A stretch of 64,000 bases of DNA, taken from NCBI GenBank assembly GCA_021186555.1, contig JAJKFL010000012.1:21525711-21589710 (forward strand), read 5' to 3'. The translations under genes and the position numbers were made by a program. Shown here in pieces: positions 22,012 to 37,000 of the stretch. This DNA is from Reticulitermes speratus. Taxonomy: Eukaryota > Arthropoda > Insecta > Blattodea > Rhinotermitidae. The notes beneath the pieces were generated by a model that saw only the letters and a list, made by a program, of their open reading frames with translations, was not told where the DNA came from and made no database searches. Position 1 is the stretch's first letter, and the number at the start of each line of letters is the position of its first letter.

Positions 22012-25000
22012 GTAAGTTTACTTTTCTGTGTATGTATTTAATTATATTTAATGGGGATGAAAGCAGAGCTGTAAAGTAACCAACTAACTGCCTGTTACAC
22101 CTGTAGGTGCCTTTAGAGGGAAGAAGTTATTTACATATTAAAAAAATTCATACTATAAGAAAGTTCTTGCCTTGAGGAGCATTTTTAAGAAAAGCAGTTA
22201 CAACAGGAGTTAATTTAGGGGTTTTTAATCGAAATATTATATTTATTTCCTGTATAAAACTTAGTTGTGCAGACAAGAAACATAATATTTAAATTAAAAA
22301 CTACGTAGTAGGATATATCACTCGTACAACAGGATTCCAAAAATGAAGAGAAGTTAGTTTAATATGAATTAGTTTTCTTGTAACAACTGCAGACCCATGA
22401 AATTTCCATGGAAGTTTTTGACGTGTAAGAAATATTTATTAAGATATCCTTATCTAAAGCATTTCTTCAAATAAATAAAAAAGCTTCCTGACTGTCAGTT
22501 TGTTATCAACATGTAAGCAATAATTTCGTTTGACATAAAAGGTAAAGTTCACCCTAGAAAAGGCCATGAAGGCCCAGAGGGGGAGTAGAGGTATAGCACT
22601 ACTCTTCCTTTAACCTCAGCGCTAGATGGGGGTGGTTGGTCAACGCCACGTCCCGGCCGCTTTACCCTCGATAATGAGCCGGTACCCATTGTACCGGAGG
22701 CTGGGTAGGCCCCAGGGCCGGTCTGGACGGGTGCTGAAAATCTCGCCCCCACCGGGATTCGATCCCCTGACCGTCTAGCCCGTAACGAGTCGCTACACCT
22801 TTCGTTTGACATAAAATTGTAAAAAGGAAAAGTAATAAAATCTCGATGTTTAACGCAAGAAGTCACAACTACCTCACTTTTTTGGAAAGCTGTTTGGCTT
22901 GAAGATGTTTGCTCGTATTACACAACATTTTAAGACAAAATTATAACTTCTGCTGAAACCGACAAGTAATTAAATAATCCAGTTAAACCCTGATATGCAG
23001 CCAGTTTTCATCTTGCTTCCTGAAAGGAAGGAAGAGATAAATGTCTCTGCTGTTTGTCCCTTTTTCGCAAAATAAGTGAGCGAATGTCATAAATTGGTAT
23101 GAAATTACTTTGATAAACTCGTGTAATATACTTTGTAAAATGTTCCTTTAAATATTCCTAGATGCATTTCGCTTTGGAATAGCTTCATGCAGCAAAAATT
23201 TCCAGAATGCGCGTTTAAGGTTTTCACAGCGTTGTTTATGGAGATAGAAATCTTCCGGATATGACAGCTGACATGACATCGTATCACACGAGACTTTCAT
23301 TTTCAGTTTTAATATATTCCGCGAAGGTAAAGCTTTAGAAAATAAAAATTAATTATAACAAGGAATGTTTTTAGCAACCAATAAAAAGAAATAAGTAAAC
23401 CAATAAAAATTGATACATGTATTTCATAAACATAACATTAATTACGCATTTTCCCGCACTATAGATTTGTCCAAAATGGCCTGGTTCGGATACTAAAGAA
23501 CTCTTGTAACATTTACTAAATAAATTTGTATCACAGACGGAAAAAAATATTAATTAATTAAAATGCTTTAAACTTGCTGACGTATTTAGGCTCCGCATGA
23601 TACATCTGGCTAACGTTAGTAAATATATTAATTGTAAATTACATGCAACATTAACAGTAAACTGTGGCTCTCACTTTATCAAAATATCCATTTCATGAAT
23701 TGATTTCTTTAAAGTATGTTAAAAGCTATGTTATGACTGTTTTAAACTACTATAGTTATTTTACATTAATAATTTCGTATAAAATGTACTCTTCTTTTTA
23801 CGAATTGTTAAAATGTTATAATTAGCACTGTAAGTTAAGAATAGAGAGTATTTCGTTTCACATTCCTTCATAACCATATATTAAAATGTAATGGTGTTGC
23901 ATGCAACCTCCTATTACTGAACATGTTAACATTAGCCCGAGTATGGCGCACGAAAAACCGAAACATGTTGCTAAGCTGTAAATAAATAAATAAATATTGT
24001 TGTGTTGACAGTGACATATATATACCTACGTAACGTATTTATTGAATGTTAATACAGCACAATGAGATCTACAAAATAAATAAATTATGAATACATTTTT
24101 CAGTAACAAAATGTATGTGGTTTTGACAATAAATACATAATACAATGCAAGGTAATGGCCCGAGAAATTATCCAGAACTTCTAAATGTACGAAGTGTCGA
24201 TTTTAATAAAATAGTGGATTTAGAGACTGCAAGACTTACTTTCGTATAAATGAAAGGAAGACAATCAGTTTTCAGCCTGTTTTCAGGACCTCCATATTTT
24301 CTGGTTTCATCTCCTCTTCATTTCCATCAAACTGAGGAATCTCGATTTTCCTTGATCAGTAAATATTTGTTCATGAACTACTCATTTTTAACGATTCTTT
24401 CAGCTGGTCAAGAAATTTCCAGCCTTTTACGAAAATTTCGTAGCCATGTTCACTACAGCCTGCTGCTGGTCCCTATTCCGCTACGGGTCATCAATTCACA
24501 CGCTCACACTCTCAATTTTAAGGTCTGTTCAGTATCATTCCCCCATTTCTCTTCTTCATGTTTCGAAATAAGGTTTCGTAAGAATTTAATGTTTCTTTAC
24601 CCTATCACATTTCTTGCAAAGAACGTAACAAGAAACTGTGTCATACACGAGCAGTGTTTCCTTATGTATTGAAATATCCTTCCTGTCTTCTCTGAATTGA
24701 AATGTACAGAGAAATCGTCAGTACTATAATGAAAATGTGCGAGGTATAAACCTGCATTTCTTCTTTCGTTAGTAATAGGTTAAGAGCTCCAAAGGCACAC
24801 ACACGCACATATACACACATACACACAGAGTAATAAAGCTTGAAACTATTTCAGAATTCCGCCATTACTGAAAATGAAAAAGATTGTCCTTGCTGATGAT
24901 TTTAAAAGGCGAGTTTATAAAACATTTATTGATACAACAGAACTCCCTGACCCCTTATAGTCTGAATTTCTTTCGTTAAGTTAATCCCTTAGCCTTCTCG

Positions 25001-28000
25001 TCATGCTGATATTGTAACTTTTCAACAAAATAACCCATTTCGATATCTAATACCACGCGTGTATATTTAGTGGTATATCATCTATCGTTATCAAACCGAG
25101 AGGTCGCCATGTCATCCCTTTTGTGTCACTCTAACAGAAGCTGCACATTTATCAAACATCTACACTTACACAAAACGTTAGAATCATGTGAATCATATAG
25201 TCTGTGTTAACATCGAGAATCTGACTGTAAACAAGGTATTGGAGTGATTACGAGCAAGACGAAAAATTAGGCTGCTAGACAAAAAAACACTAAGGCAGAA
25301 ACTCACATATAAAAGCATAGTCATGCAATATCCTGCTCCTCAGTTTATAGCACACTTGCCTCTCTTAATACACGCTTATCGTCATGGTGTCTTTGCGTGT
25401 CTTTGTGCAGGCCCACTTAAAATTTTCAAACATTTGACCGGTTTTCACGAAATTTTGTATGGACGGCCTGGTAGTAGAGGTCATCCGAACCTTGTACTGT
25501 TTATTTCATTTCCTACGAAATGATCTAAAACAATACGTATTAACATCATGCCTGTCTGTCCGTCTATCCGTAGGTAAGGTCAATTTTTTTAATGTCTCAG
25601 TGTTTATCGCCCTATTCTTATTCCTGTTCTATAATAGTAGCAATAGTTATTTTCTTTCAATTCCATTTTACTTTAAAAGCGCTTTCTCAAATTTGCAAAA
25701 GGCAACTACTAGCTTTGTTCTGCTTGTCCGTCCATCCTTCCGCATGGACACAATTCGGCTCCTGCTGGAAGGATTTTCGTGAAATTTTATATTGGGACAT
25801 TTCACTAAACTCTACTTAGAAAATTGATCTTCGGGTAAAACCGAACAATAGTAACAGCCACTCTATATGAAGGTCTACGTACATTCATGACTACTTCGGT
25901 TACTACCGTTACCATGGCTGCCGTGGATAGTAATCGATTTTCGATACTGATCGATATTAATATGCCTTTTTCCTTCAGGCAATATACTTGATTCATAATG
26001 AAGGAATATAAAAACGTGCACTCATGATATATGGTACTTACTGTGTCCACTAACAAGAAATTTGGTATATAGATATGTTATGAATATACGAGCCTACAAA
26101 TTGTACACTAAATTTTGTAATACATTACTACCGTGAAGATTTGAAGCTATGCATGAGCGATAATTTTAACAAAATTAACTTAGACATATTAACCACAATT
26201 CTGCAAAGAAATAAAATACGAGACCTTAAGAGTAGCAACAATATTATGCAACATCGGCATGATTATTACCAAGAGAGACAAGGCACGTATAAACGGAATA
26301 TTGAGGCGCGTTCACTTAAGCAAAGCAATAAGTATTTTATATTCTGGGCGTGTGTCTGTAGCCTTAGTTATCCTGCATAAAATGGGCATGCGCCATACTA
26401 TATTTTCACCTGTGACCTGCTTGGCTGTACCATATTTTTCCGCATTATCTCATAAGCGGCAGATTTTCGGAAAAAAGTTATAGCACATGAAATATGTGTT
26501 TTGATTTTATCCACAAATTGTGTCTGAAATATTTCTCATTATAAGAAAAATTAAACAAGACATTATCATAAATGTACTTAGGTCTTCATATAGAGTACAC
26601 CTTATTCTTCTCAGATTTTAATGGATCTTGAATTTTCTCAACAGAGTTTCGAAAAAAAACTCAAATATTGAATTCATGAAAATCCATCCCGTGAGAGCCG
26701 AGTGGTTTCATGCGGACGGAGAGACACACAGACAGACGGACGGACAGACAGACAGTCATGACGAAGCTAATAGTCGCTTTTCGCACCTTTGCGAACGCGC
26801 CTAAAAAACACAAAGTGTAGCCACTGTGGATTAAATGGTACAACCATCTGAGAAGTGTCCAGGATGCAAAGATCCGAACTCGCCTGTGTTACATTATACC
26901 TGCATTACCTATCTTGCTTCATTATTTTATTTACTTGGTCATAACTTTTGATTTAACTATACGTATCTGTATCTGTAACTTAACGGCAGGTTTCTCCCCT
27001 TGCTGCACCTGCACACTTGTGCTGATAAGTACAAACACAACTGCTAACAAGCAAACACCAGCAGAAGGGCAGCTCACATGGTATCGTTATGCACCTGCAT
27101 AGAGCACGGATTTAAAAACTGCAGTTCACAGACCGCATAGAGCCAGAGAGTTTTCCAGCATTAATATTCAAACGAATAAAAACCTCATGATAGCGAACAG
27201 GATATATCGCCTGTCTCTGTTTTTATATCTTCACCTTCATGTGTGTCACCAAGTTGGTTCCACAGATCGAGTCGTGACGTGTCATAATTGCGTAAGGGGA
27301 ACGGGAAATGCACTGTCAAACTCGAAAAGGGGGTGGGGGGGGGGGAGAAATGTGTAATCTAATGGAGAATACGTATTCACAAAGCAGTTTGGTTTCTCTG
27401 TAATTCTGAACACCTCGTACTATTGGTATAAACACGAAGTTTCAAAACTAATTACAGTACAGTTGTCATACGAGTATAGGGCAGTGTACGAACTCTCCTA
27501 CCTTGTCTTTCATTGAACATTCAGCAAGTTTGCAGATATTATCAAATAGAAGCTAAGGCATACACCTTAATCGTGTCTATATTTTGTACTTTACAGGTCC
27601 CAGACTTACAAATTTATTTTGCGAAGAAGCAGCTCTTTGAAAAAAATACAAGCTTTCGTTTCAGTCTCATTTAAGACAGTAATGAAGTTCATAGTACACT
27701 GAGATGAAGCAAAGTAATTTTGTCCATACATAAAATTAAGATCCTCACGAAGACGTACGGTTAAGTGGAAGTATAGCTCCACGCACTGTTAGCCTCTCTG
27801 TTGGATGGAGATAAGTGATCAGGTTTACGCTCCGGCCAATTTGTCAGCGAAAAAAGAGCCCTGGACACCCATTAAATAGGTGGCTCTGTGGTGCCTAGGG
27901 CCAGTCTGGACGTTATGGCGAGGAGAGAAATATTTGCCTGTACCGAGAATTGAAGCCAAATTCCCCGTTCTTCCAGTCCATAGCCCCAGTCCGTAGCCTG

Positions 28001-31000
28001 ATCTCTAAATTCAGTTATCTCGCCTCCGGACCCATAGAAACCGAAACTGAAACATCCAACAATGTCTTTATCAATGACATCCCGTTGTAATTTATGAACA
28101 ATAAAAGGGAAGTCCAAACTGTCAGCCACAGTTGAATTTATACCAGTTTAATTGCTTGCTACATGTTCCGGCTATAGTGAAAAGCCATCATGAGGCAATT
28201 AAAATACACAAAGAAAGATAATTACATAAATCCATCAAAATTATACTTTTTCAGATAGCTGAGATCTCAATTTTAAAAAATTGGAGTTGTATAAGCCGAA
28301 AGTAGATAAGAGTCAAGATTGTTTGTTAAAATATTAAAATATAAAAATATAATAAATGTTTATTGTATTAAAACATTAAAATTGTTTCCAGCACTTCATG
28401 TGTAAACGAGAATTTCTTCAATATTAAAATAAGCCACACAGGGTACACTACAAGGCAAGCAATAAAACTGGTATAAATTGGTTTGTGGTTCACGGTTTGT
28501 ACTTCCCTTTTATCGTCCCAAATACTTATGTAACTGACGTTATGCATTGTAGCACACTGTTGTTTATTTGCAATTGTACTTAACAAATGTTACACGTCTC
28601 CTTCATACAACGCCTTTATACAGACATGTGTATTTTGATATAACTCTCGTCAATACATCATCAGATCACACCTGGTTAGTGTATATAATCCTAAAGAGGA
28701 AGTTTATATATCTCTATAACTATGAACATTCTTACTACGTCATTTTCATAGACGTGGATTTTAATGATGGAATAATGCTATTAGTACAATCAGACAAAAT
28801 TGTAGCAAGATAATAAGGACCTTGCCGATGCATATCTGAATCATAGGTCAACGTTGGTTTATCTTGATCAATGTTGGGTTATTTTGTAGGCCTAATTACT
28901 GCTACTATACTGTGTGTACAAAGCATGGACTATTCATCTACAATTAGCAAACGAACCATCACAGCACACACAGCTTCTATTGAAGGTTCAGGACAAATAA
29001 ACTAAATAATTAAATATAAACATCGTCAAAAGTCTCAGAATCTAGAGTAAAAAGAGTGTAAAGAGTCAAAACAGGCTTCCAGTGCGTGCCAGCAAGAGAG
29101 CAGTCAATGGTTGCACATGTACTGAAGACTTGATATGCTATAGGCCTATACATGTGTTTGCTGAGAGTGATTACAGGAAAGTCATCAAGATCAGCCAACA
29201 ATGACGTATGATTCCGATAAACACGGACAATTTCCGCTTATCGTATTGCTCTTTCATCACAATTTCCTTTATTATTTTTGTTTTTAATAACATTATTTTA
29301 TTTATAGTTAAAACCCCTTGAAATATCTACGGACAATTTTGACCATTCCCGTCCCTAGCTACGATTTCCACTGATAAACTTTCAGTTGATTTGTTCATAT
29401 GTGTTAGTGTCCTAGAGTTATTCTGTGAAGTCACCATGTCACCGAATATTCACTCCATGAAATTTCAGATTTCTTAAAAGACAGCTGATAAATTTTACGG
29501 ACAGAGTAAATTCTGTTTAAATCGTAGGCACTTCTTTACTGTTTTAAGATTTAGGATCTATCCACTGAATATTCATGCCATGAATTTTCTGGCGAGAGAG
29601 CTTCGGCAAAGTACGACGATGCAATGCCCAGCGATATGCAGGTACGTATTGGCAGCATCATAATGCGGAATTTTTTTCCGGAATCACTGTCACCTGGCCT
29701 GTCTTCAACTGTAAAGGATAACCCAGGCTTGTCTTACAAACCAAGCGTATTACATAGTACAACGTAATCACAGGGACCTGATAAGGACTTACATACATAC
29801 ATATGTATGTATGTATGTATATGTGTATGTATGTACGTATGTACGTATCTATGTATGTGTGTATGTATTCATGTATGTATGTATGTACGTACATATGTAC
29901 GTACATATGTACGTACCGAGCATATTACATAGTGGATTATCATCACCAACATAAATGACAGTGACCTGATAAGGACTTACATGCATTGATACATATCTAT
30001 TCATGTATGTATGTACGTATGTATTTATGTGTTGTATGTGTGTATATATGTATATATGTATGGCTGCATGTATGTATGTGTGCATGTACGCATGTGTCTG
30101 TACATGTACGTATATATGTATGTATGTATGTATGTAGGTAGGTAAGTACGTATGTATGTATAAATGCATATATGTAGGCCTATTTATGTATGTATTTGTG
30201 TGTGTGTGTAAATGTATTTCCTCTTTACGACCATGTATACTAACGAGGTGCGAACTGATGATAGCGCAGTTACACCGAAACATATATTCACGACCCTTAT
30301 ACAAAAATACACAGGCCTATACAATGATGTAATATGACGGCTAACGTTTAATTTTGTTGATTGTAAACGAAAGTTTCGAAGATTTAACATGCGGACACAT
30401 AGACCTCCCAGTTGTGTGCTCATTTAAGCACAACAAGCCTGTCCTAACATTATAATCATAGGCCTTCCTGCGGTGTGAAAAGATGCACCGTCAAGAAGCA
30501 GGTTACATCAGCTTCCTGTGCAGTTTTAACCTCTCAACTTACGGCAGAGTAAACTCAGCAGTCCATTTCCAAGTGAGCGTGTTTTAGACAAACTGTGAGC
30601 TGCCTGAAGTTTCAGTGCCCGATCAAAGAATTACCGTACAATTGCAGTTCTGTCTTGCCAAGAACAAAATCGAAAAACGCACACTTACAATGTCCATGCG
30701 CTCGTTGAGTGTAAAATTCAATTCCAGCTTTGTGACGTAATGAACAACTTCGGTCTGTGCTGACAGAAGGTCAAGATTAAAACAGGTCCAATTACTGCAG
30801 CGAAATTTGAGGTTCTTTCGGGCCATGACAATTGAGATTCGGTTATCGATTAGTCGTGTGTGGAAACAAATATTTCGACTAAATATACTGCCCCCATGTT
30901 ACATTAGTTATTATCTCTTTTAAATACAAATTAGTGTTGCCATCAGTCAACACAACATTACGTTCAGTAGGAATGACGCTACATGTTTCCGCTAAAATTA

Positions 31001-34000
31001 TTAGCCATCATCAGGCCCAATTACAGGAATAAAATCTGGGTAAATTTGTATTTTTTTAATTAGGCATGATGACGGCTAATCATTTTAGCCGAAACACGTA
31101 GCCTTATTGCTACTGAATATGATATGTTGACTGATTGCAACATTCATTCGTACTTAATAAGGCAATGGAAATATGCCATCTTAAAAGTATTCCTTTCAAA
31201 CAGATTTTATGTGATTTTTTGCCTTGCTGTATTTATTTCTTCAGTATTCCTGTCCCGTTTTCTTTCCTTCAGCTTCACACCCGCGGTGCTTGGTATAAAA
31301 ACAAACCTCATTGCGAAGGACTTCAGTTTATTCGGTACCTATATAAAGATGGATAGATACTGTTCTTGCAAGTTTCAACGTATAAGGATTACACTTCAGC
31401 CCCAAAAATTTCCAAATAAAACGGAAAGACGTTTATATGTGATTTTGACCCTTGAAGAAGGAGCCGATAGACTGTCCCCAAATGTCGGTAACTAAGTATG
31501 AATCAACGCTGCTTAACATCCCAGAAGAGCGAAACCTCGAAAGATATGTATATTTTTGGAAGACGAAAATGAAAGAATTAAATTTTATCCATTCTTAGGA
31601 AGTGCTAAATTTATAAAAGAACCATAATTTACAGGGACATGTGCAAAAATTACGAAACCATAAATTCACGTGAGTAATATCACCAACATTTATAAGGACT
31701 TGTTCCGTTGTCACTGGCAATCAAAATACACAGTAAGTTTCAGAAGCTACCTGCCTCCGTCCTCAGTGGTTTCACCTGAATATAGAAGCAAGTAGCTTCC
31801 GAAAGGCAGTGTGTGTTGGTTACTAGTGACAGTGGAGAAATTCCTAATGAATGTTGGTGATAGTACTCATGTAAACCATTGTCAAATATTGCTATGTTAT
31901 AAATTTGCAGGATGATATGTAAGCAGCACGAAAGCATAAATTTATTTGGGAAATGCAAAGCAGATAGAGTTTTAGGAACATGTGGCAGTGATAAACTGAT
32001 TTACTTGACGCATTTCACAAGAAACTGAAACTGGGTCAAGATCAGTGTTCAGAGGTCATGAACGCAGACTGCATCGTGTAGCTTCATGTGGGTTAAAGTT
32101 CTATGCATTTTTGTGGACTGAGATCAAGGGCGTATACAGACGCCAACTTCGATATAAACAAACATTCTCTCTCAGGCACTGAAGACTGCCATTCGTCACT
32201 TGGGACTGATTTCTGTAATGACAACAACAATACAGCGCAAAACCTGTCACACTATAATTGTAATTATTAGGAACTATGAAACCCTCTAAAAATTTCTCCA
32301 ATAATATCCCTGATGACGTATTTCTTCAAAATGCAATTCGAACGACTTTATGAATTTTAGTAACCAATATTTGAAACGGAAGAACAGGGAAAACATAGTG
32401 GGTGTAAAGATTAGGCTACGGACTGGTTCGATTCCCGGCAAGGAAAAAAAATATTTTTTTATTCTTAAAAGTCTAGACCGACTCTTGGTTCCACCCAACC
32501 TCCTACCCAAATGGAACCCGAGGCTCTTTCCTCGGAGATGAAGCGGCTGGGGCGTGCCAATGAATTTCATCTAGTGCCGAGGTAAATCATAAGTAATCAT
32601 CATAGTCCTACCTCCGTCCACACATATATCATCATGGCACGGTGCGTAAATAATCACAGACACGATCTGACTTAATATTGAAATGAAGCAATATTAATGC
32701 TATAAGCAGCAGACCCTGAAAGCCTGAATTATACTGTAGCTTTCAAAAACATAACATTGACAAGAATTCGTACCTGAAACGAAAAAAATATGCTGAACGC
32801 GTAAAATATATAGCCTATATACAGTCAAAATTAATATTTATAAATAATAAACGACCGCAAGAAGGGAGGCTTAAGTTTTTGACTGGGAATTGCAAGGAAC
32901 TTAGAAGACTTAAAATAAAAATTTTGAGGTTAATTTCCCTTGTGCCTAAATGCCACGCGGTTTTTGAAAGGGGGGAAAGGGGGGAGGTTGTAAATGTACA
33001 AAGAACATGAACTTTTCCTTTTTATTCTCGAAGTACTGGAAAGAATGCATATTTTAAGGCCTCCAAACTTCCAAGTGATGTTCGTGAAACGAAATTAAAT
33101 CAGATTCACTAGATTTGACCTTGCATGCAAGCCTTCAAAGTTTTAATTTTGAGATCGCATGAAGCCTGCCGTCACACAGTCGCTAGTGCTATCTCCCATT
33201 ACCGCGAATAAGTAGGCTTAATGCCACAGTCCCTCAGGTTGTGGTTTCTGCCAATGGCTGACCCCACGAAAGACCTGCTTCTTCCTATCGAATAACATTG
33301 AGAAAAGTTTTGGTCGGAGAGGATTTAATGCTTATAAATACAGAAAATTCTCAATGAGAAATGAATCTCTGGGGAAAAAGGTCTAGTTGTGTGGATAATA
33401 TAAATGTGGGTATTGCACAGATTAAGTTACGAAAATTTGAATTGGGTTGAAAAGACTCAGGACAGGGTCCAATGGCAAAACTCCATGTAACGATTTTGAA
33501 AGTTCCGGTTCCAAAAACATAAGGAGTTTTATGAAAATGATGTTGAAGTCTCCAGCTCCATAAAACACAGAATTACGTGAAGAAGATACAAAATTTAAGT
33601 TTATATAAAAAATGGAATTTTACAGAAATTTGTTTAACTTTCCTCTTGTATAAAGTCACAGAATTATTGAAAATTTCAGTTTTACAAAATCACGAAATTT
33701 TTATAAAAAGACGTTAGCTCTTCGGTTCTGTAAGTTACGAAATCGTATGAGCAAACTTTTTAACGTTCCGAATCCATTACTCGTGGATAAAGGAAGTTTA
33801 TAAATGGGATTTTGAAAGTTCTGGTTCCACAAAAGTGCCGAATTTTATACAACGCTGTTAAACGCTCAGGTTCTGTGAAATCACGGAAAAGATGAACGCT
33901 TTATTTTCATACAAGACGGAAATTTTATAAATGGAATTTTAAAAACTTCGGTTCCATATAAACATGGAATTTCATGAACACGACACTGAACTTTCCGGTT

Positions 34001-37000
34001 ACGTAAACGTGCGAAACTTCCGAACCAGATAAGAAGCTGAATTGTTAAATAAAAACATAATGTTTGAGATTTTCATGACCGTAAATGTTTAAATTGTGGA
34101 GTTCTGGATAGTGACACCGTTCAAACATTTAAGTGGATACCCAGTTACGGAGGAAGATGCAGCATGATTTATGTCAGCAGATTTGACACCGTTCTACAAA
34201 ATAACACATCACAACCCAGAAGATCACAATCTGAATTTTCATGGTTCTCCATAAAATTTACAGCTTTTGATTCGTTTGTTATTTTTCAGTCGGAGGAGAG
34301 CACTTGGATATGCTTAGACAATTCTAATGTTTGTTTTCCCATGTACGATCAATCCATCAAGATTCTGTCGGGCGTGTTCACAGGCAACGTCGATCAAGAG
34401 AGGACTTCGGACCGGTGCCCGAGCATCGAGGTGAGGAAAAGTTACGTGCTCGCGTTCAGAGGACAACAGTGTTGGACCACCACCCATTTCGCAGTTGAGA
34501 GCAAAGACACTTCGACAAATGGCAACAATCGAAGTAGGGTGGGCATAAAATACATCTTCAAAGCACTGGAAAATGCGTCGGTAAGTTTTCTTCATCATCA
34601 TCTTCATCCGACGCATGCTCTTGAATTTCTGTCATCTTGTATCTTGCTGTCCAGTAGATGGATACTTGCTGCTAACAATTTTCTAGATGTTGTATACGCC
34701 CTCTGGTGTGCGTGAGGGCTCTAAAAGTGTGAAGATGGTTTTGTCCTTTCTGCCGGTGTTACATAAATGACACTGACATGTGTCAGCACCAATCTTGTGA
34801 AGGCGTTGCTTGGAGGTAAATGTGGCCAGTGGCTAGCCTAAAAGCGGCCATGGCGACCTGCATTGGCAGGCTAAAAGGCACGCCTTGGTGTTTCGACGAT
34901 ATGCCTGAGTTGATTTCTCTGTAGTGGCGTTGGAAGCACTTCTTTACTACACCGGCGAAGCTCTTTGTCGGAAAAGCAAGCGTCAGCTTATCTTCTGATT
35001 GCGAATGAGTTATTCTCGAATTTGCCAGGGCATGAGTCTACTCGATCCCGAGTGCTTCGACATGGCTGTGAATTCACTGGAGACGGGCAATCTGTCACCA
35101 GCCCGTTGGGTAAGACTTTCTCTGCATGCCAACGCAAGCAATTACCCTACGGGCGAATTAGTGCCCACGGCTTGGATCGCCGCTGGACAGTCAATAAGCC
35201 GACTTGTGTTTCGATGTGCGCGCGGAATTCACGGATACCTTCCTTCAGTGCAGATCTTTCTGCACTGCAAATGCTGCACGGCGCGCCGACAGCGATCGAA
35301 TCATTTTGCAGCAAACACTATGAAGAGAGACGGCAAAATTTGCGTGATCTTGATAAAAAAAAGTGTACACAACTCTTTCTACAGGAGAAGTTGAAGACCT
35401 GTAGCTGTGCAGCCCCTTTGTTACGGGAGACAATAATATCCTTTCGAAGAGGCAGTGATGTCAGCAGCATAGTGCGTGCTGGGGTCGACAAACCATGGAC
35501 CGATCTGCCAACGCAGCAGTTCCTTTCCCACTGTTACGGAAAAATGTTACATCTAGTAAGTTCCCGGCAACCAGTAAAGCCTACACACTATTACAGGTGC
35601 TATTGTCTAGTGAAGGAAAATATCCATAGTGACCAGTGATATATATCGTGTTTCAGACTTTAGTGAGATTTGCGCTGCCATAGTATCTAACCTGTCACTA
35701 ACATATGCTGTTGTCACTTATTTGATTCTATTCGGTTTCTAATCAGAATGTAAATAATTATGTAGTAACATTTTTTTTTCAGAGGACGCAAGCTTGAGGA
35801 AGGGAACTGGCCCCTTCTCCAAAATATAGTGTGTTAAATTTCAGTACGCTAGACCAGTCTGGCCAAATTTAACCCACAGGAGGGCCACATAATTCGTTAC
35901 GGACTCGCCTGAGGACCGCAAGTGTGTACACACATATCAAAAAGCGGGGGGGGGGGGGGGCTATTTACAAACAATAATTTACGCTAAAAGTGCAGTTGAA
36001 TGAGGAGACAGTAGGCCGTACTGGACTCGGTAAAATCTACGAATGATTGTTTTACTGTGTGCTCCCTTAAAAGTGATGTGTTATATTTTCTAAAACATTT
36101 TCTCTACCAATAAAGTTGCCATACTATGCTCTACAGACCTATTACTAATATTTTTGTTAAACTGTGTTATTGAAAATATTAAGGTGACCGAGTGCAGCAA
36201 ATGTTTTCCTTGTGGGCAGCATTTTGGTCAGCCCTGCATTAGACGATGGAAAGTCAAGAAAGTTAAAAGAGTTTAGATGTCATACGCCATCGTAAGAAAC
36301 TCACAAAATAATATTAGAGTAGTATTTTCTTTTTGGCGTATGTGATAGAAGCTTTGCCAATACAACCTATCCTAGCTGCAGCCACTTTCAAGTTGTCGGG
36401 TTGCGCCAAAGTATCGGTCTCGCTCCGTTTGCAGCGGCCGCCTTGCCATTTTTCCAATTCCAGCAGCCACGATATTTAGCCATTGCCTATTATATCTCCT
36501 GCCTTGGGGTGGCACACTCACCTGCAATTTGAGCCTCGCCACAGGCCAAGCACCAAAGTAAGCAGCCGCAGTTACGCTACGTCTGGCCGAAGTTTTGGAA
36601 GCGTTGCACTACAGCGGGCTGTATGATGAGAGATACATCTCCATCTTTACACGCACAACAAAAAGCTCTGTGAGAGACAGCACCTTCAGCACCTCAAGTT
36701 CCCGCGCAACCGACACTATAAAATTCAGTGTCAGGGGAGGCTTTTCCTCGGCGTACTGGTCCCAGCGCTTCGAGAGGGTTTGCATGACTCTCTAGACATA
36801 AATGTCCAGGGCTTCCGACTGCTCTCGAATGTTGCATTGAGGCATGTTTCTACGCAGGTGCTTCAACAGTAGGCGGAGAACCTGGTCCTTACACCATAAG
36901 TTGTGAAAATTCATAACTTCTTTCCCGTCAAGAAAGTGCAATGCACCAATATTAGCCCGGAATCCGTCTGTGGTGCCATGCATTAACATCAGGAGCTAAC

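Noticed and set aside
29658-30304. Long Tyr/Thr/His/Ile-rich open frames on the - strand
   Set aside because: They are translations of a (GTAT)n microsatellite; no start context, domain or splice support.
34965-35639. 224-codon + strand ORF
   Set aside because: No recognisable domain, no family exon phase fit, and a LINE remnant lies antisense next to it; most likely a chance frame in old LINE sequence.
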